Part shown: positions 1 through 8,978 of the stretch, piece by piece | Layout of the letters: each line of letters begins with the position of its first letter | Position numbering within the stretch: position 1 is the first letter of the stretch | Program-made: the position numbers and the translations under genes | Origin: Chitinophagaceae bacterium | GTDB taxonomy: Bacteria; Bacteroidota; Bacteroidia; Chitinophagales; Chitinophagaceae | Length of the DNA: 64,000 bases | Assembly: GCA_016710745.1 (NCBI GenBank) | Contig: JADJVB010000005.1 | Span: 186,001-250,000 of the forward strand | Direction of reading: 5' to 3' | Notes under the pieces: model-generated | The model's database searches: none | Told to the model about the DNA's origin: nothing | What the model saw: the letters and a program-made list of their open reading frames with translations, nothing else

Positions 1-395
1 TGTTGCAGTCTGTTTTACCAAAATTAAAAGATGCCGCGCAGGCCTCTGTTGTACTGTATTCAACCGTAGCTGTACAAACCGGCTTGAGTTTCCATACCCA
101 GGTGGCCACATCAAAAGGAGCCATTGAAGGGTTATCCAGGGCCCTGGCTGCCGAATGGGCTCCAAAAATCCGAGTCAATTGTATAGCCCCATCTTTAACT
201 GATACCCCACTCGCTGCATCGCTGTTAAACACGGAGCAAAAAGCCGAGAATAATGCCCAGCGGCATCCGATGAAAAGAATAGGCACTGCAGAAGATATTG
301 CCAATATCAGCGAATTTTTGTTATCCGGTAAAGCCGGATGGATCACCGGCCAGGTTATTCATGTAGACGGCGGCTTATCAACATTAAAACTGTAA
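1..395 (+). CDS. SDR family oxidoreductase, C-terminal part (start lies before the window)
   Basis: About 130 residues of the C-terminal half of a short-chain dehydrogenase/reductase are present; the reading frame is open to the window edge, so the start is missing. The segment RVNCIAPSLTDTPLA, the ITGQV motif and the final HVDGG are typical of classical SDRs. The usual YxxxK pair is not intact: the lysine is present (VATSK) but the tyrosine position holds valine. From memory, a subfamily with this HxxVAxxKGA pattern exists, so the substitution is probably inherited rather than damage, but it makes ordinary dehydrogenase activity doubtful. TspO and DUF2071 genes follow on the same strand. Confidence 0.88.
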   Translation, partial: LQSVLPKLKDAAQASVVLYSTVAVQTGLSFHTQVATSKGAIEGLSRALAAEWAPKIRVNCIAPSLTDTPLAASLLNTEQKAENNAQRHPMKRIGTAEDIANISEFLLSGKAGWITGQVIHVDGGLSTLKL

Positions 396-451
396 TTTCA
401 ACAACCGGAACAACATTAACCGCCGGAGCACACTAGCTAAATGATACACCC

Positions 452-919
452 ATGAATAAAACGATCACTTTTATACTTTGTATACTACTTACCCTGGCCA
501 TAGGGAGCATCTCCGGCATTGCCACGGCGCAGTCGGTAGACGGTTGGTTTACTACCATTATCAAACCTTCATTCAATCCTCCCAACAGCATCTTTGGCCC
601 GGTATGGACCTTGTTGTACCTGCTGATGGGTATTTCGTTTTACCTGGTATTGACCTCGGCTAAAAATGCATGGCGCAAAAAGGCAATTATCATATTTTCT
701 GTTCAACTTTTCCTGAATTTTTGCTGGAGCTTCCTGTTTTTTAAATTCCATTGGCTGGGGATCGCTTTTATTGAAATATTGTTGATATGGCTGAGCATTA
801 TAATGATGATTACCATTTTCTATAAAGTGAATAAAACCGCCGCTCTTTTACAGATACCTTATTTATTGTGGGTAAGCTTTGCCAGTGTTTTAAACGGCAC
901 CATCTGGTGGCTGAATTAA
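452..919 (+). CDS. tspO: TspO/MBR family tryptophan-rich sensory protein
   Basis: 155 residues with about five hydrophobic helices, the family size. The N-terminal part carries the typical signature W-x(3)-KPSFNPPN-x(3)-GPVWTLLY, and tryptophans recur in later helices (NFCWSF, GTIWWLN at the C-terminus). TspO proteins bind porphyrins and other hydrophobic ligands in the membrane and are linked to oxidative or light stress. The gene lies 56 bp after the SDR gene and 12 bp before the DUF2071 gene, so the three are probably co-transcribed. Confidence 0.9.
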   Translation: MNKTITFILCILLTLAIGSISGIATAQSVDGWFTTIIKPSFNPPNSIFGPVWTLLYLLMGISFYLVLTSAKNAWRKKAIIIFSVQLFLNFCWSFLFFKFHWLGIAFIEILLIWLSIIMMITIFYKVNKTAALLQIPYLLWVSFASVLNGTIWWLN

Positions 920-931
920 TGTGAACTAAAT

Positions 932-1645
932 ATGAAAAATTTCTTAACCGCCCGCTGGGAAAACCTGATCATGGCCAATTATGCAGTACCGCCATCAGTG
1001 CTGCTCCCCTTTTTGCCCAACGGCGTTGAGTTGGATTTCTTTGAGGGCAAAACCTATGTAAGCCTCGTTGGCTTTATGTTCAAGGATACCAGGATATTTG
1101 GCCTCCCTATTCCCGGACTGGGTACTTTTGAAGAAATTAACCTGCGCTTTTATGTAACCCGAAAAGATGGCCACGATATAAAGCGTGGTGTTGTTTTCAT
1201 TAATGAAACTGTTCCTTACAAGGCGGTAGCCTGGCTGGCCAACCGCCTGTACAAAGAACATTATACCGCCATCCCAACCAAACACCGGTGGAAAACTGAT
1301 GATGCTAAAAAACAGATCGAATACCTTTGGCTACTTAATGAAAAATGGAGCCATATGGCCGTTGAAGCCCTTGCCGGCAAAAAAACAATGGTGGCAGGCA
1401 GTATCGAATCTTTTATTTTTGAACACTACTATGGGTTTACCAGATTCAATGAAACCAGCTCACAGGAATACAAGGTGGCACATCCGGCCTGGGCTGTCAA
1501 TACTGTTCTGAGCCACGATATTAACTGTGATTTCCAAAAAATGTATGGCGACGAATTCAGCTTCTTGAATAATGCCACACCGGATTCTGTGCTGCTTGCG
1601 GAAGGTTCGGCAGTTTCGGTGAAATGGAAAAGAACGCGTTTTTAA
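932..1645 (+). CDS. DUF2071 (YqjF-like) family protein
   Basis: 237 residues beginning MKNFLTARWENLIMANY. The pattern of W-x(2)-L near the start, then LLPFLPNGVELD and a YVSLVGFMF segment, is characteristic of DUF2071/YqjF proteins. The biochemical function of this family is unknown. It starts 12 bp after tspO, which implies translation from the same transcript. In Bacteroidota genomes, as I recall, DUF2071, TspO and this SDR type often sit beside photolyase and MerR/LitR-type light regulators. The upstream part that could confirm this is outside the window. Confidence 0.82.
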   Translation: MKNFLTARWENLIMANYAVPPSVLLPFLPNGVELDFFEGKTYVSLVGFMFKDTRIFGLPIPGLGTFEEINLRFYVTRKDGHDIKRGVVFINETVPYKAVAWLANRLYKEHYTAIPTKHRWKTDDAKKQIEYLWLLNEKWSHMAVEALAGKKTMVAGSIESFIFEHYYGFTRFNETSSQEYKVAHPAWAVNTVLSHDINCDFQKMYGDEFSFLNNATPDSVLLAEGSAVSVKWKRTRF

Positions 1646-1747
1646 AAAGCCGGGCATTTTAACAAAATGATAACCAGGTAACCGCTGGTAATAACTGATC
1701 TCTTAAAACCTTAACAACTGAATTTTGTTATCATAAAAATTAACTTT

Positions 1748-2059
1748 ATGACTAACGAAACGAAAAATAATTTCCATAATCATGGTCCGCTTACAATAGA
1801 AGCCTTAAATAATCTACAAAACAAGGGTTATAAATACCTACAGGTAAAAGGCTTCACCCTGGACCATCACCCGGAGTATGTTGAACCACATTATATCATG
1901 CTGGTACCTATAAAGGAGCTTTCAAAAAATCCTGCTAAAATGGGCATCTACGAGCAAATTGACAGCGACATGATCAAAGATTGGGCTTCAACCAGAGACA
2001 CCAAAATCTGGAATCTGGAAAGCCTACAAAATTCCCTGCCTTGCTTCACAGCTGGTTAA
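1748..2059 (+). CDS. Hypothetical protein, 103 residues
   Basis: Not recognised. The product is a small soluble protein with no signal peptide, rich in histidine and tyrosine near the middle (TLDHHPEYVEPHY). It starts with ATG and ends at a clean TAA. The body looks like a folded domain (a charged helix EALNNLQNKGYKYLQ followed by beta-like stretches). It is separated by about 100 bp from the preceding DUF2071 gene, so it may be its own unit. Confidence 0.55.
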   Translation: MTNETKNNFHNHGPLTIEALNNLQNKGYKYLQVKGFTLDHHPEYVEPHYIMLVPIKELSKNPAKMGIYEQIDSDMIKDWASTRDTKIWNLESLQNSLPCFTAG

Positions 2060-2470
2060 CGTTTACCTGTTCGATTCTGCCTGATCTGTTCAGTAGTAAA
2101 TTATTGCGCCACCACCAACGTTGCAGCCTTTACCTGTTAACAATCATCCATCTATTCTCCAGGCCCGTTAGCTATACCATACCAGCATCATCATCACTGT
2201 TATTCCGGGTATTTTTGTGGTTTTGAACAACCATCATGGTCTGTGGCCCGACTCGTAATCTATCAAAACAGTATTACTCGATTTTATTATACGTGTTTTC
2301 GGATTAGCAAAATACAAGGCATCAGAAAAATTCAAAAAAGTAATTTTTGTTTTACCAATTGGTCACCGTTTACATTTTCTTTTAAACAAATTGGCGCCGA
2401 TTATTTTTTTTTTTATAAAAATCAAACAATCGCCAACTAAATATGTTAATCTTAAAAAATAAATAAAATT
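2060..2470. other. AT-rich intergenic region without a convincing gene
   Basis: About 410 bp between the 103-residue protein and the fasciclin gene. Short open frames here have no recognisable domain or codon pattern. A T10-run near 2404-2413 and an AT-rich stretch just before 2471 suggest promoter-proximal DNA for the fasciclin gene. I see no clear hairpin or RNA gene. Confidence 0.5.
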
Positions 2471-3025
2471 ATGCAAAAGAACATTCTATCCATGGTTGCA
2501 GCTGTAGCTTTCAGCGCAATCGCATTGACCGCCTGTAATAACGGCGAAACAAAAACAGCAGAGGCTACACCTGAAACGGTAACAGAAATGCCTGCTGAAA
2601 CCACACCTGCGGCTAAAGACGTTGTTGATATCGCCATTGGCTCTCCTGATCATACCACTTTGGTAGCAGCGGTAACAGCAGCCGGACTGGTAGAAACCTT
2701 GAAAGGTGCGGGACCATTTACCATTTTTGCGCCAACCAATGCAGCTTTCGCCGCATTACCTGCCGGTACAGTTGAGGGTTTATTAAAGCCAGAAAGCAAG
2801 GATGCATTAACTAACGTGCTGACTTACCATGTAGTTGCCGGTGCTGTAAAATCAGCCGATCTCACTGATGGTCAGAAAGTAAAAACATTACAGGGACAAG
2901 AACTTACCGTATCTATTAAAGAGGGTAAAGTGATGATCAATGGCGCCAATGTTACGGCGGCTGATCTAACCGGTAGTAACGGTGTGGTACATATTATTGA
3001 TGCGGTTTTAATGCCCAAGAAATAA
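2471..3025 (+). CDS. Fasciclin-domain lipoprotein
   Basis: 184 residues. A lipoprotein signal with lipobox LTAC puts the lipidated cysteine at residue 22. It is followed by an acidic, Thr/Pro-rich linker to about residue 50. One fasciclin (FAS1) domain then fills the rest: GPFTIFAPTNAAFAALP is the H1 motif and the GVVHIIDAVLMPK end is the H2 motif. FAS1 lipoproteins are envelope-anchored adhesion-type proteins. The gene stands alone, with a strong terminator 28 bp downstream. Confidence 0.93.
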   Translation: MQKNILSMVAAVAFSAIALTACNNGETKTAEATPETVTEMPAETTPAAKDVVDIAIGSPDHTTLVAAVTAAGLVETLKGAGPFTIFAPTNAAFAALPAGTVEGLLKPESKDALTNVLTYHVVAGAVKSADLTDGQKVKTLQGQELTVSIKEGKVMINGANVTAADLTGSNGVVHIIDAVLMPKK

Positions 3026-3052
3026 GTTAGGTTTTGTTTAATCTACAATGAC

Positions 3053-3081
3053 AAAAGGGAGCATTCATTTGCTCCCTTTTT
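3053..3081 (+). terminator. Rho-independent terminator after the fasciclin gene
   Basis: A 10-bp perfect stem AAAAGGGAGC / GCTCCCTTTT with an 8-nt loop, ending in a T-run. It lies between the fasciclin gene and the convergent T9SS gene. Because A-runs flank the other side, it could also act weakly on the opposite strand. Confidence 0.85.
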
Positions 3082-3233
3082 GCATCACTAAAGATCCTGC
3101 AGTTAATCAACTCAAACAGCATTCTGCCTGACATGTAACCTTTTGCAACTGTCATTTTCTTTTATTTCCCAATCCCTCATAAATCCAATCATTCAAAAAT
3201 AAATTGGGTAACCATTGAGAACAAATGAACAAT

Positions 3234-3893
3234 TTATTGCACAACCAGGGTTTTTAATTCGGCTATTTCTTTACCGGAAATTTTCAGCGTATACATGCCT
3301 GGCGACAGTTGATGATGTACCGTCCATGTATTGTGGTTGGCGAACGATTGTTTCATCACCAGCCTGCCCGACAGGTCGTACAGGGTTACTTCAACACTCC
3401 CTTCCACATTTTTTGACAGGCTGATCTTAAATTCTTTCGACGGAGCCGGGTTGGGATAAACATCAACGATGTTTGCAGACACAGCATTTTTGACCCTTTC
3501 AATTGCTGAATAGGAATAGCGCAGGTCAACATCAACCTGTTTCAATCGATAAAATGAAATGCCATCCAACGCCTGCTGATCGTAATACACGTAATCCGTT
3601 AAATTACCGTTCAGGTTTTTCCCCGGTATCTCCGCTACTTTAGTAAAATTGACTCCGTCAATGGATCTGTCTATTTCGAAATGGCTATTATCCTTTTCGT
3701 ATTGGGTTGTCCAGAAAATTTTTACCTTTTTATCTGTCTCTGCGCTCGCCTTAAAGGTTTTCAGATTTACCGGCAAATAGCCAGGAATTTGGCCGGAGGC
3801 TGAAAAGGCAAATAATACAGTACAAATGATAATGACAGGTAAGCGAAGGTTAATTAAAACCCATGCCCCCAAATTGTGATTAAACGTATGCAT
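3234..3893 (-). CDS. Secreted protein with type IX secretion (T9SS) type A sorting domain
   Basis: About 219 residues from the ATG at 3893. This start is chosen because it gives a normal-length signal peptide (hydrophobic VIIICTVLFAFSASGQ). An ATG at 3965 would add 24 residues without signal character. The middle has a beta-sandwich look (FWTTQYEKDNSHFEIDRS, SFYRLKQVD), a pattern common just before sorting domains. The C-terminal roughly 80 residues, from VYPNPAPSKEF to LKTLVVQ, form a type A T9SS sorting domain, so the protein is probably exported through T9SS and anchored or released at the surface. The passenger is short and its function is unknown. Confidence 0.85.
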   Translation of the reverse strand: MHTFNHNLGAWVLINLRLPVIIICTVLFAFSASGQIPGYLPVNLKTFKASAETDKKVKIFWTTQYEKDNSHFEIDRSIDGVNFTKVAEIPGKNLNGNLTDYVYYDQQALDGISFYRLKQVDVDLRYSYSAIERVKNAVSANIVDVYPNPAPSKEFKISLSKNVEGSVEVTLYDLSGRLVMKQSFANHNTWTVHHQLSPGMYTLKISGKEIAELKTLVVQ

Positions 3894-4197
3894 GCCCGTT
3901 GGTTTAAGAGGTTTATAAGCAAAATAAAACCGGGTTTGCAATGGGGGTTGCAACGATATATTCAATATCAGTCTTTAAAACTTATGTTAACTTGATTGGG
4001 GACGGATCTTCTGAAGGATAGTAAATTTACATAAAGAGGTTCAAATATACATTAATTATCCATTTACGGAAATATTTGAACCCCTTTTTTCGGCCCTGAC
4101 CAGTTTGAATAGCTGTTTTTTATTTAATTACAGGCTGTTAATGCATGGGCACAAAATAAATCTTACTTACATTTAGGCCCGTAAATTTTAAAAAAAT

Positions 4198-4806
4198 ATG
4201 GATCTTTTTGATACCGAACCTGCCCATTCCATTAACCTGCTGCCTGGTGGCGGCACGGTACATTATTATGGCAAAATTTTCAACTCAGCCGAAGCGGATC
4301 ATTTTTTCGATCAATTGCTTTCCGAAATTGTATGGAAAAACGACGAAGCATTCATCCTTGGAAAACATATCATTACCAAAAGAAAAGTGGCCTGGTATGC
4401 TGATATTCCCTTTGAATATACCTATTCGAATATTACCAAAAAAGCACTGCCCTGGACCAAAGAATTGATCCGGTTAAAATCGGTAGTTGAAGAAAAGACA
4501 GGCGAAACCTTCAACTCCTGCTTATTAAACCTATACCACAGCGGCGAAGAAGGAATGGCCTGGCACAGTGATGGGGAGAAAGATTTGAAGAAGAACGGCG
4601 CTATCGGTTCGCTGAGTTTTGGTGCGGTAAGAAAATTCGCGTTCAAACATAAACAAACAAAGGAAACCGTGCCGATAATACTCGAACACGGCAGTTTGTT
4701 GGTCATGAAAGATGAAACCCAGCGTAACTGGCTACACCGGCTTCCTCCAACAAAAAAAATTACCAACGCCAGGATAAACCTCACATTCAGAACGATCGTT
4801 AATTAA
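4198..4806 (+). CDS. AlkB-like 2-oxoglutarate/Fe(II) dioxygenase
   Basis: 202 residues, matching bacterial AlkB homologues of the ALKBH2/3 type that repair alkylated bases by oxidative demethylation. Iron ligands are visible as H123 and D125 (WHSDGE) and H180 (WLHRL). The 2-oxoglutarate-binding arginines are in ARINLTFR (R192 and R198). The NLYHSGEEGMAWHSD stretch is the family signature. A near-consensus -7 box (TACATTTA) lies at 4168-4175. Two GNAT genes follow at 7-bp spacings and may be co-transcribed. Confidence 0.93.
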   Translation: MDLFDTEPAHSINLLPGGGTVHYYGKIFNSAEADHFFDQLLSEIVWKNDEAFILGKHIITKRKVAWYADIPFEYTYSNITKKALPWTKELIRLKSVVEEKTGETFNSCLLNLYHSGEEGMAWHSDGEKDLKKNGAIGSLSFGAVRKFAFKHKQTKETVPIILEHGSLLVMKDETQRNWLHRLPPTKKITNARINLTFRTIVN

Positions 4807-4813
4807 TTCAAGT

Positions 4814-5332
4814 ATGCAGGACAATTATACCACAAACAGGCTGTTCCTTCAAAAACTAAATACAACGGATGCTGCCTTTATCTACGAACTGGTAAATACG
4901 ACCAACTGGATAAGATTTATCGGGGAAAGGAATGTGCATACCCTGAATGACGCGGTCAACTATATTGTAACGATCGGGCACAATAAGCAAATTAACTACC
5001 GGGTGGTATTTTTGAAAGATCTTAAAATTCCGGTAGGCGTTATCACTTTTATTAAAAGAACTTATTTAACGCATCCCGATATCGGATTTGCTTTTCTTCC
5101 ACAGTACACAAAAAAAGGTTACGCATTCGAAGCAAGCCAGGCCGTACTCAAAGACCTCTTTCAATCAAAAAAATATGCAGCCATTCTAGCTACAACACTG
5201 AAGGAAAATACAGATTCGGTTCACTTACTGACTAAGCTGGGCTTTATCTTCGAACAGGAATTATTACATGAGGGTACCCAACTGCAGGTTTACCGGGTAG
5301 GCAGTGATAAATTTATTAACCAGCTTAATTAA
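4814..5332 (+). CDS. GNAT family N-acetyltransferase (RimJ/RimL-like)
   Basis: 172 residues beginning with the TNRLFLQKL...DAAFIYELVNT pattern of RimJ/RimL-like acetyltransferases. A later segment (IGFAFLPQYTKKGYAFEA) corresponds to the acetyl-CoA binding motif A, in which the canonical R/Q-x-x-G-x-G/A appears as YTKKGYA. The C-terminal part (NTDSVHLLTKLGFIFEQE) is the usual N-x-x-S-x-x-L/x-K-L-G-F end. The substrate is unknown. The gene is packed 7 bp after the AlkB gene and 7 bp before another GNAT. Confidence 0.88.
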   Translation: MQDNYTTNRLFLQKLNTTDAAFIYELVNTTNWIRFIGERNVHTLNDAVNYIVTIGHNKQINYRVVFLKDLKIPVGVITFIKRTYLTHPDIGFAFLPQYTKKGYAFEASQAVLKDLFQSKKYAAILATTLKENTDSVHLLTKLGFIFEQELLHEGTQLQVYRVGSDKFINQLN

Positions 5333-5339
5333 AATGTAA

Positions 5340-5798
5340 TTGATACCACCAGTTTTTAAGCAAACCGATTCAAAGGATACCGATTTCATCAGCCTGGTAA
5401 CCTTGCTGGATGAGGATCTGAAAATAAGAGACGGCGCCGAACATGATTTCTATGCAGCATTCAATTCCATAGCACATATTGGCCATGCTATCGTTTGTTA
5501 CAACAATAACAAACCGGTCGCCTGCGGGGCGTTTAAAAAAATGGATGAACAAACGGTCGAAATAAAAAGAATGTATGTAATTCCCGACTGTCGTGGCCTT
5601 GGTATCGGACACAAACTACTGACTGAACTTGAAATATGGGCCGCATCTTTGGATTTTAGAAAATGTGTGTTGGAAACGGGTAAAAAACAACCCGAAGCCA
5701 TTCGGCTGTATCAAAAAGCCGGTTATCATATTATTCCAAACTATGGACAATACGAGCACATAGAAAACAGTGTTTGTATGGAAAAAGACATCACATAA
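5340..5798 (+). CDS. GNAT family N-acetyltransferase, TTG start
   Basis: 152 residues. The start is TTG: an in-frame TAA stands immediately before it and no earlier ATG exists. The N-terminal sequence (QTDSKDTDFISLVTLLDEDL) matches the normal beginning of this subfamily, so the start is credible. Motif A is clear as VIPDCRGLGIGHKLL, and the C-terminal part RLYQKAGYHIIPNYG is typical. The substrate is unknown. Confidence 0.88.
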   Translation: MIPPVFKQTDSKDTDFISLVTLLDEDLKIRDGAEHDFYAAFNSIAHIGHAIVCYNNNKPVACGAFKKMDEQTVEIKRMYVIPDCRGLGIGHKLLTELEIWAASLDFRKCVLETGKKQPEAIRLYQKAGYHIIPNYGQYEHIENSVCMEKDIT

Positions 5799-5810
5799 CG
5801 AGGTTTACCC

Positions 5811-5818
5811 TACATTTG
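5811..5818 (+). promoter_or_regulatory. Bacteroidota -7 promoter box
   Basis: TACATTTG matches the TAnnTTTG consensus of the primary sigma factor in Bacteroidota, 19 bp before the ATG of the next gene. I see no clear -33 TTG at ideal spacing. Confidence 0.5.
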
Positions 5819-5837
5819 TTACACAACAAATCAACGC

Positions 5838-6164
5838 ATGACTTCAACAGCAAACGCATTGCAGGATCTTTTTAACCGGATACCCCGAAGGCATTCTGTA
5901 GAAAATGTTCAAGAAATTAATGCGATCCTTACTGAATATGAAGATCTGCTGATCTCCATCGAAGCTGAGAATTCGTTTTACGAAGAAAATACACCGCCAT
6001 TTTTCGATGAGTTGGAATTGGTTCGATCTACCATTAAAAATTCGACTAACAACAAAACTTCAAAAAAAATGAAGGATAACCTGTTCGACGAAGGCTCGGG
6101 TAATTTAAAAGACAGCATGCAGGCTTTGATTGCATTATATTCCGATGTAAGCCGAAATAGATAA
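5838..6164 (+). CDS. Hypothetical acidic, helical protein, 108 residues
   Basis: Not recognised. The product is soluble and acidic in its first half (EINAILTEYEDLLISIEAEN), predicted to be mostly helical, with a basic stretch (NNKTSKKMKDN) near residue 75. No signal peptide. A perfect -7 box lies just upstream, which supports it being a real gene. Confidence 0.6.
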   Translation: MTSTANALQDLFNRIPRRHSVENVQEINAILTEYEDLLISIEAENSFYEENTPPFFDELELVRSTIKNSTNNKTSKKMKDNLFDEGSGNLKDSMQALIALYSDVSRNR

Positions 6165-6362
6165 AATAGTTGGTTTTATTGATCTTCAGTTTATGATTGG
6201 AGCAGATTTCCCCATCAAATAACACACAATTGATGGTACCCGTAGTAATAGGAAATGTTACCATTTATACCATTTCAATAATCCGGCTGGGTATTTTTTT
6301 TATCTTTAATACGGTATAAGTAAGCGCAGATTATTGTCACCGCCTTAACTCCAAAAAATATC

Positions 6363-7226
6363 ATGCAGGATAATCATTCAATGTCGAGGCGTACGGCAGT
6401 AAAAAGTTCCATTTTTGGTTTGCTGGCTGTTTCTATCCCAAATATTGTTTTTGCAAAGAAAATTATTGAGTCAAAGCCAACACAGAAATCAGTTGATAAC
6501 CTATTTCCTGGTTATCCCTCCATAGACGACAAGATGGTAGCAGAAGTGGTTGGCGCCTCACACTTCAATTTGGAAAGGGTAAAAGAATTGGTAAATAATC
6601 GTCCGGAGCTGGCCAGGGCCACCTGGGATTGGGCCTTTGGCGATTGGGAAACAGCCATCGGTGCAGCTTCGCATGTGGGGCGGCGGGATATTGCTGCGTT
6701 TTTAATGAGCAAAGGAGCCCGCCCGGATATATTTACTTTCGCGATGCTTGGAGCGCACGACGCAGTAAAATCGATGATTGAAACAACCCCGGGCATTCAA
6801 TCTATTGGCGGGCCACATGGCATCACCTTATTAAGTCATGCAAAAAATGGCTTGCGCGCCGATGGATTAAATGAGAAGAATAAATCCGACAGCAAAAAAC
6901 TGATCAACTATCTTGAATCATTAGGCAATGCTGATCTGCAGGAAAAGTATATTGACCTGACCGAAGAGGAACAGGAAAAATACCTGGGTGATTATATATA
7001 CGGCGATGGCCCCGAAGACGGCTTCAGCATAAAAAGAAACCTGCGGAGATTACTTTCGTTAGGCAAACTGGGAAAATTTGGCGGTGCCATCAATCAAAAA
7101 ACAGAAAATGTTTTTGTCTACAATGGTACGGTTTCGGTGACGATATCATTCGAGTTAAAAGAAAACATCGTTATTTCGCTAACAGTAAAAGAGCCCAACC
7201 TGACACTAAAGGCCATCAAAAAATAA
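6363..7226 (+). CDS. Tat-exported ankyrin-repeat protein
   Basis: 287 residues. The N-terminus has a twin-arginine signal (MSRRTAVKSS, R9-R10) followed by a hydrophobic stretch ending near VFAKK. Residues about 60-170 show ankyrin-like helical repeats (SHFNLERVKELVNNRPELARAT; HVGRRDIAAFLMSKGARPD; GAHDAVKSMIETTPG). The C-terminal roughly 90 residues look like a beta-rich domain that I cannot name. Ankyrin repeats mediate protein binding; use of the Tat route suggests a folded or cofactor-bound export state. Confidence 0.8.
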   Translation: MQDNHSMSRRTAVKSSIFGLLAVSIPNIVFAKKIIESKPTQKSVDNLFPGYPSIDDKMVAEVVGASHFNLERVKELVNNRPELARATWDWAFGDWETAIGAASHVGRRDIAAFLMSKGARPDIFTFAMLGAHDAVKSMIETTPGIQSIGGPHGITLLSHAKNGLRADGLNEKNKSDSKKLINYLESLGNADLQEKYIDLTEEEQEKYLGDYIYGDGPEDGFSIKRNLRRLLSLGKLGKFGGAINQKTENVFVYNGTVSVTISFELKENIVISLTVKEPNLTLKAIKK

Positions 7227-7384
7227 TGAGTGCGGACGACTTGCACGTATGTAATTAATATTCCTGTTAGGGTAATGGCGGACAAACCTTTCATCCCTAT
7301 TTCCTGCCTTCTACCCCCATCGGCGCAGAGAAAAATCTCCTGGTTCACTATATTGGTATCTGGTTAAACAAAAATTTATAAGCC

Positions 7385-8473
7385 ATGAAAAATTTAGTTT
7401 TTTTAAAAGCAACATTGTTTTTTCTTTTTTCCATTGCGTTTACCGGTTTGTTTTCCCAAACCATCACAACACCACGTACACCCAGCCCCGCAGCAAACAT
7501 TACACAAACCATTGGCATTTCAACAGTGCATGTAAATTATTCGCGGCCGTCGGTAAAGAATCGCGAAATATGGGGTGCCCTTGTACCCTACGGCTGGAAT
7601 GTGGAGCAATTTGGAACTTCGGCCGCGGCTCCCTGGCGTGCAGGCGCTAATGAGAATACTGTGATCAGTTTTTCGCACCGGGCCAAAGTAGAAGGAAAAG
7701 AAGTGCCTGCAGGTGCTTATGGTTTATTTTTTGTGATCAATAAAGACAATACCGGAGAATTGATCCTGTCAAAAGACAACAAATCCTGGGGGAACTTTTT
7801 TTATGACCCGGCCAACGACCAGATGAGGGCCAACATTCAATTACGAACGATCCCCAATACGGATCTTCTTACCTACGACTTTATTAACCTCACGAAGAAC
7901 AGCGCCGAACTGGTTTTAAACTGGGAGAAAAAACAATTTCCGGTTAAGATTGAGTATGCTGTTGATGATATCGTAATGGAAAATGCAGCAACAGAACTTA
8001 AGGGTGCCATGGGATTTGGCTGGCAGGGGTATGTTTCGGCAGTTAATTATGCTTTACAAAATAAAGTTAATCTCAACCAGGCATTGACCTGGATAGACAA
8101 AGCAATAACCTTAAATAACAGTTTTACCACCCAAAGTACCAAATCGGCTGTTCTTACTGCTATGGGAAGATCAGAAGAAGCGGAAAAAAACATCGAGGCT
8201 GCATTACCCGGCGCGGCAGAGGTTGAAATAAATGCCTATGGCTATCAACTGCTGAATGCCGGCAAAACCGGCAAGGCCCTTGATATTTTTAAAATGAATA
8301 CCGTAAAGTTTCCAAAAAGTGCCAATGCCTGGGATAGTTTGGGTGAAGCTTATACAACTGCAGATGACAAAAAGAATGCGATTGCCAGTTTTAAAAAGTC
8401 GCTCAGTTTGAATCCGCCAGCCAATGTTAAGGCAAACTCAGAAAAGTATTTGAAGCAATTAGGTGCCCATTGA
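7385..8473 (+). CDS. DUF2911 protein with C-terminal TPR-like repeats
   Basis: 362 residues with a Sec signal peptide (hydrophobic to about residue 24, ending FSQ). DUF2911 covers about residues 30-190: STVHVNYSRPSVKNREIWG, then PWRAGANENTVISFS and EVPAGAYGLFFV. The remainder, including SANAWDSLGEAYTTADDKKNAIASFKKSLSLNP, consists of TPR-like repeats. The function of DUF2911 is unknown; the proteins are periplasmic or secreted. A shorter relative occurs at 43.1 kb. Confidence 0.88.
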   Translation: MKNLVFLKATLFFLFSIAFTGLFSQTITTPRTPSPAANITQTIGISTVHVNYSRPSVKNREIWGALVPYGWNVEQFGTSAAAPWRAGANENTVISFSHRAKVEGKEVPAGAYGLFFVINKDNTGELILSKDNKSWGNFFYDPANDQMRANIQLRTIPNTDLLTYDFINLTKNSAELVLNWEKKQFPVKIEYAVDDIVMENAATELKGAMGFGWQGYVSAVNYALQNKVNLNQALTWIDKAITLNNSFTTQSTKSAVLTAMGRSEEAEKNIEAALPGAAEVEINAYGYQLLNAGKTGKALDIFKMNTVKFPKSANAWDSLGEAYTTADDKKNAIASFKKSLSLNPPANVKANSEKYLKQLGAH

Positions 8474-8583
8474 TCAATTTTAGCTGCAAAAAGGCTGTCG
8501 CAACTAAATTTTAACAATTGCGTGGGGTAAAATGTACAACCGTGGCATAATTTTTTCAATCTTTATAGCAAATAAATAATCTG

Positions 8584-8970
8584 TTGAAAAAATATTTACT
8601 CCTTGCATGTCTTTTTGGCTCTTACATTGTAAAAGCGCAGAAAGTAGAATCTATTCACGTTAACCTGTATACCGACAGCTTAAAGAAAGGCACGTTGAAT
8701 TATATCAATATTGATGGTAAATTAACAAACGGCAGGTACCTCCCGCTCGATAGTACCCATCTCATTTTCTGGTCTTCGGCCGGCAGTTTCAGCGGTAACA
8801 ATTTATGGATCGATCGGGATTTTGCACCTGCAAAAGTTGATATAAAAGTTAGTTTGAGAGCCAATCCGGCTATAGTAAAAGAATTCAGCATTTATGTAAA
8901 ACAGAAGCCTGATCCCGAATTGAAAACAATGGATGAAGTGATGAAGAAATCGAAATCGAATAAAGGCTGA
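8584..8970 (+). CDS. Hypothetical secreted protein, TTG start
   Basis: 128 residues, not recognised. The start is TTG because translation from it gives an immediate Sec signal peptide (MKKYLLLACLFGSYIVKAQ) and no ATG is available upstream. The mature part is beta-rich (VESIHVNLYTDSLKKGTLNYINIDGK) and ends in a basic tail. It lies about 110 bp after the DUF2911 gene. Confidence 0.7.
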   Translation: MKKYLLLACLFGSYIVKAQKVESIHVNLYTDSLKKGTLNYINIDGKLTNGRYLPLDSTHLIFWSSAGSFSGNNLWIDRDFAPAKVDIKVSLRANPAIVKEFSIYVKQKPDPELKTMDEVMKKSKSNKG

Positions 8971-8978
8971 TCTTTCAT

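Noticed and set aside
1981..2440. Short plus-strand frames in the gap before the fasciclin gene
   Set aside because: The first overlaps the preceding gene, and both lack domains, signal peptides and promoter support.
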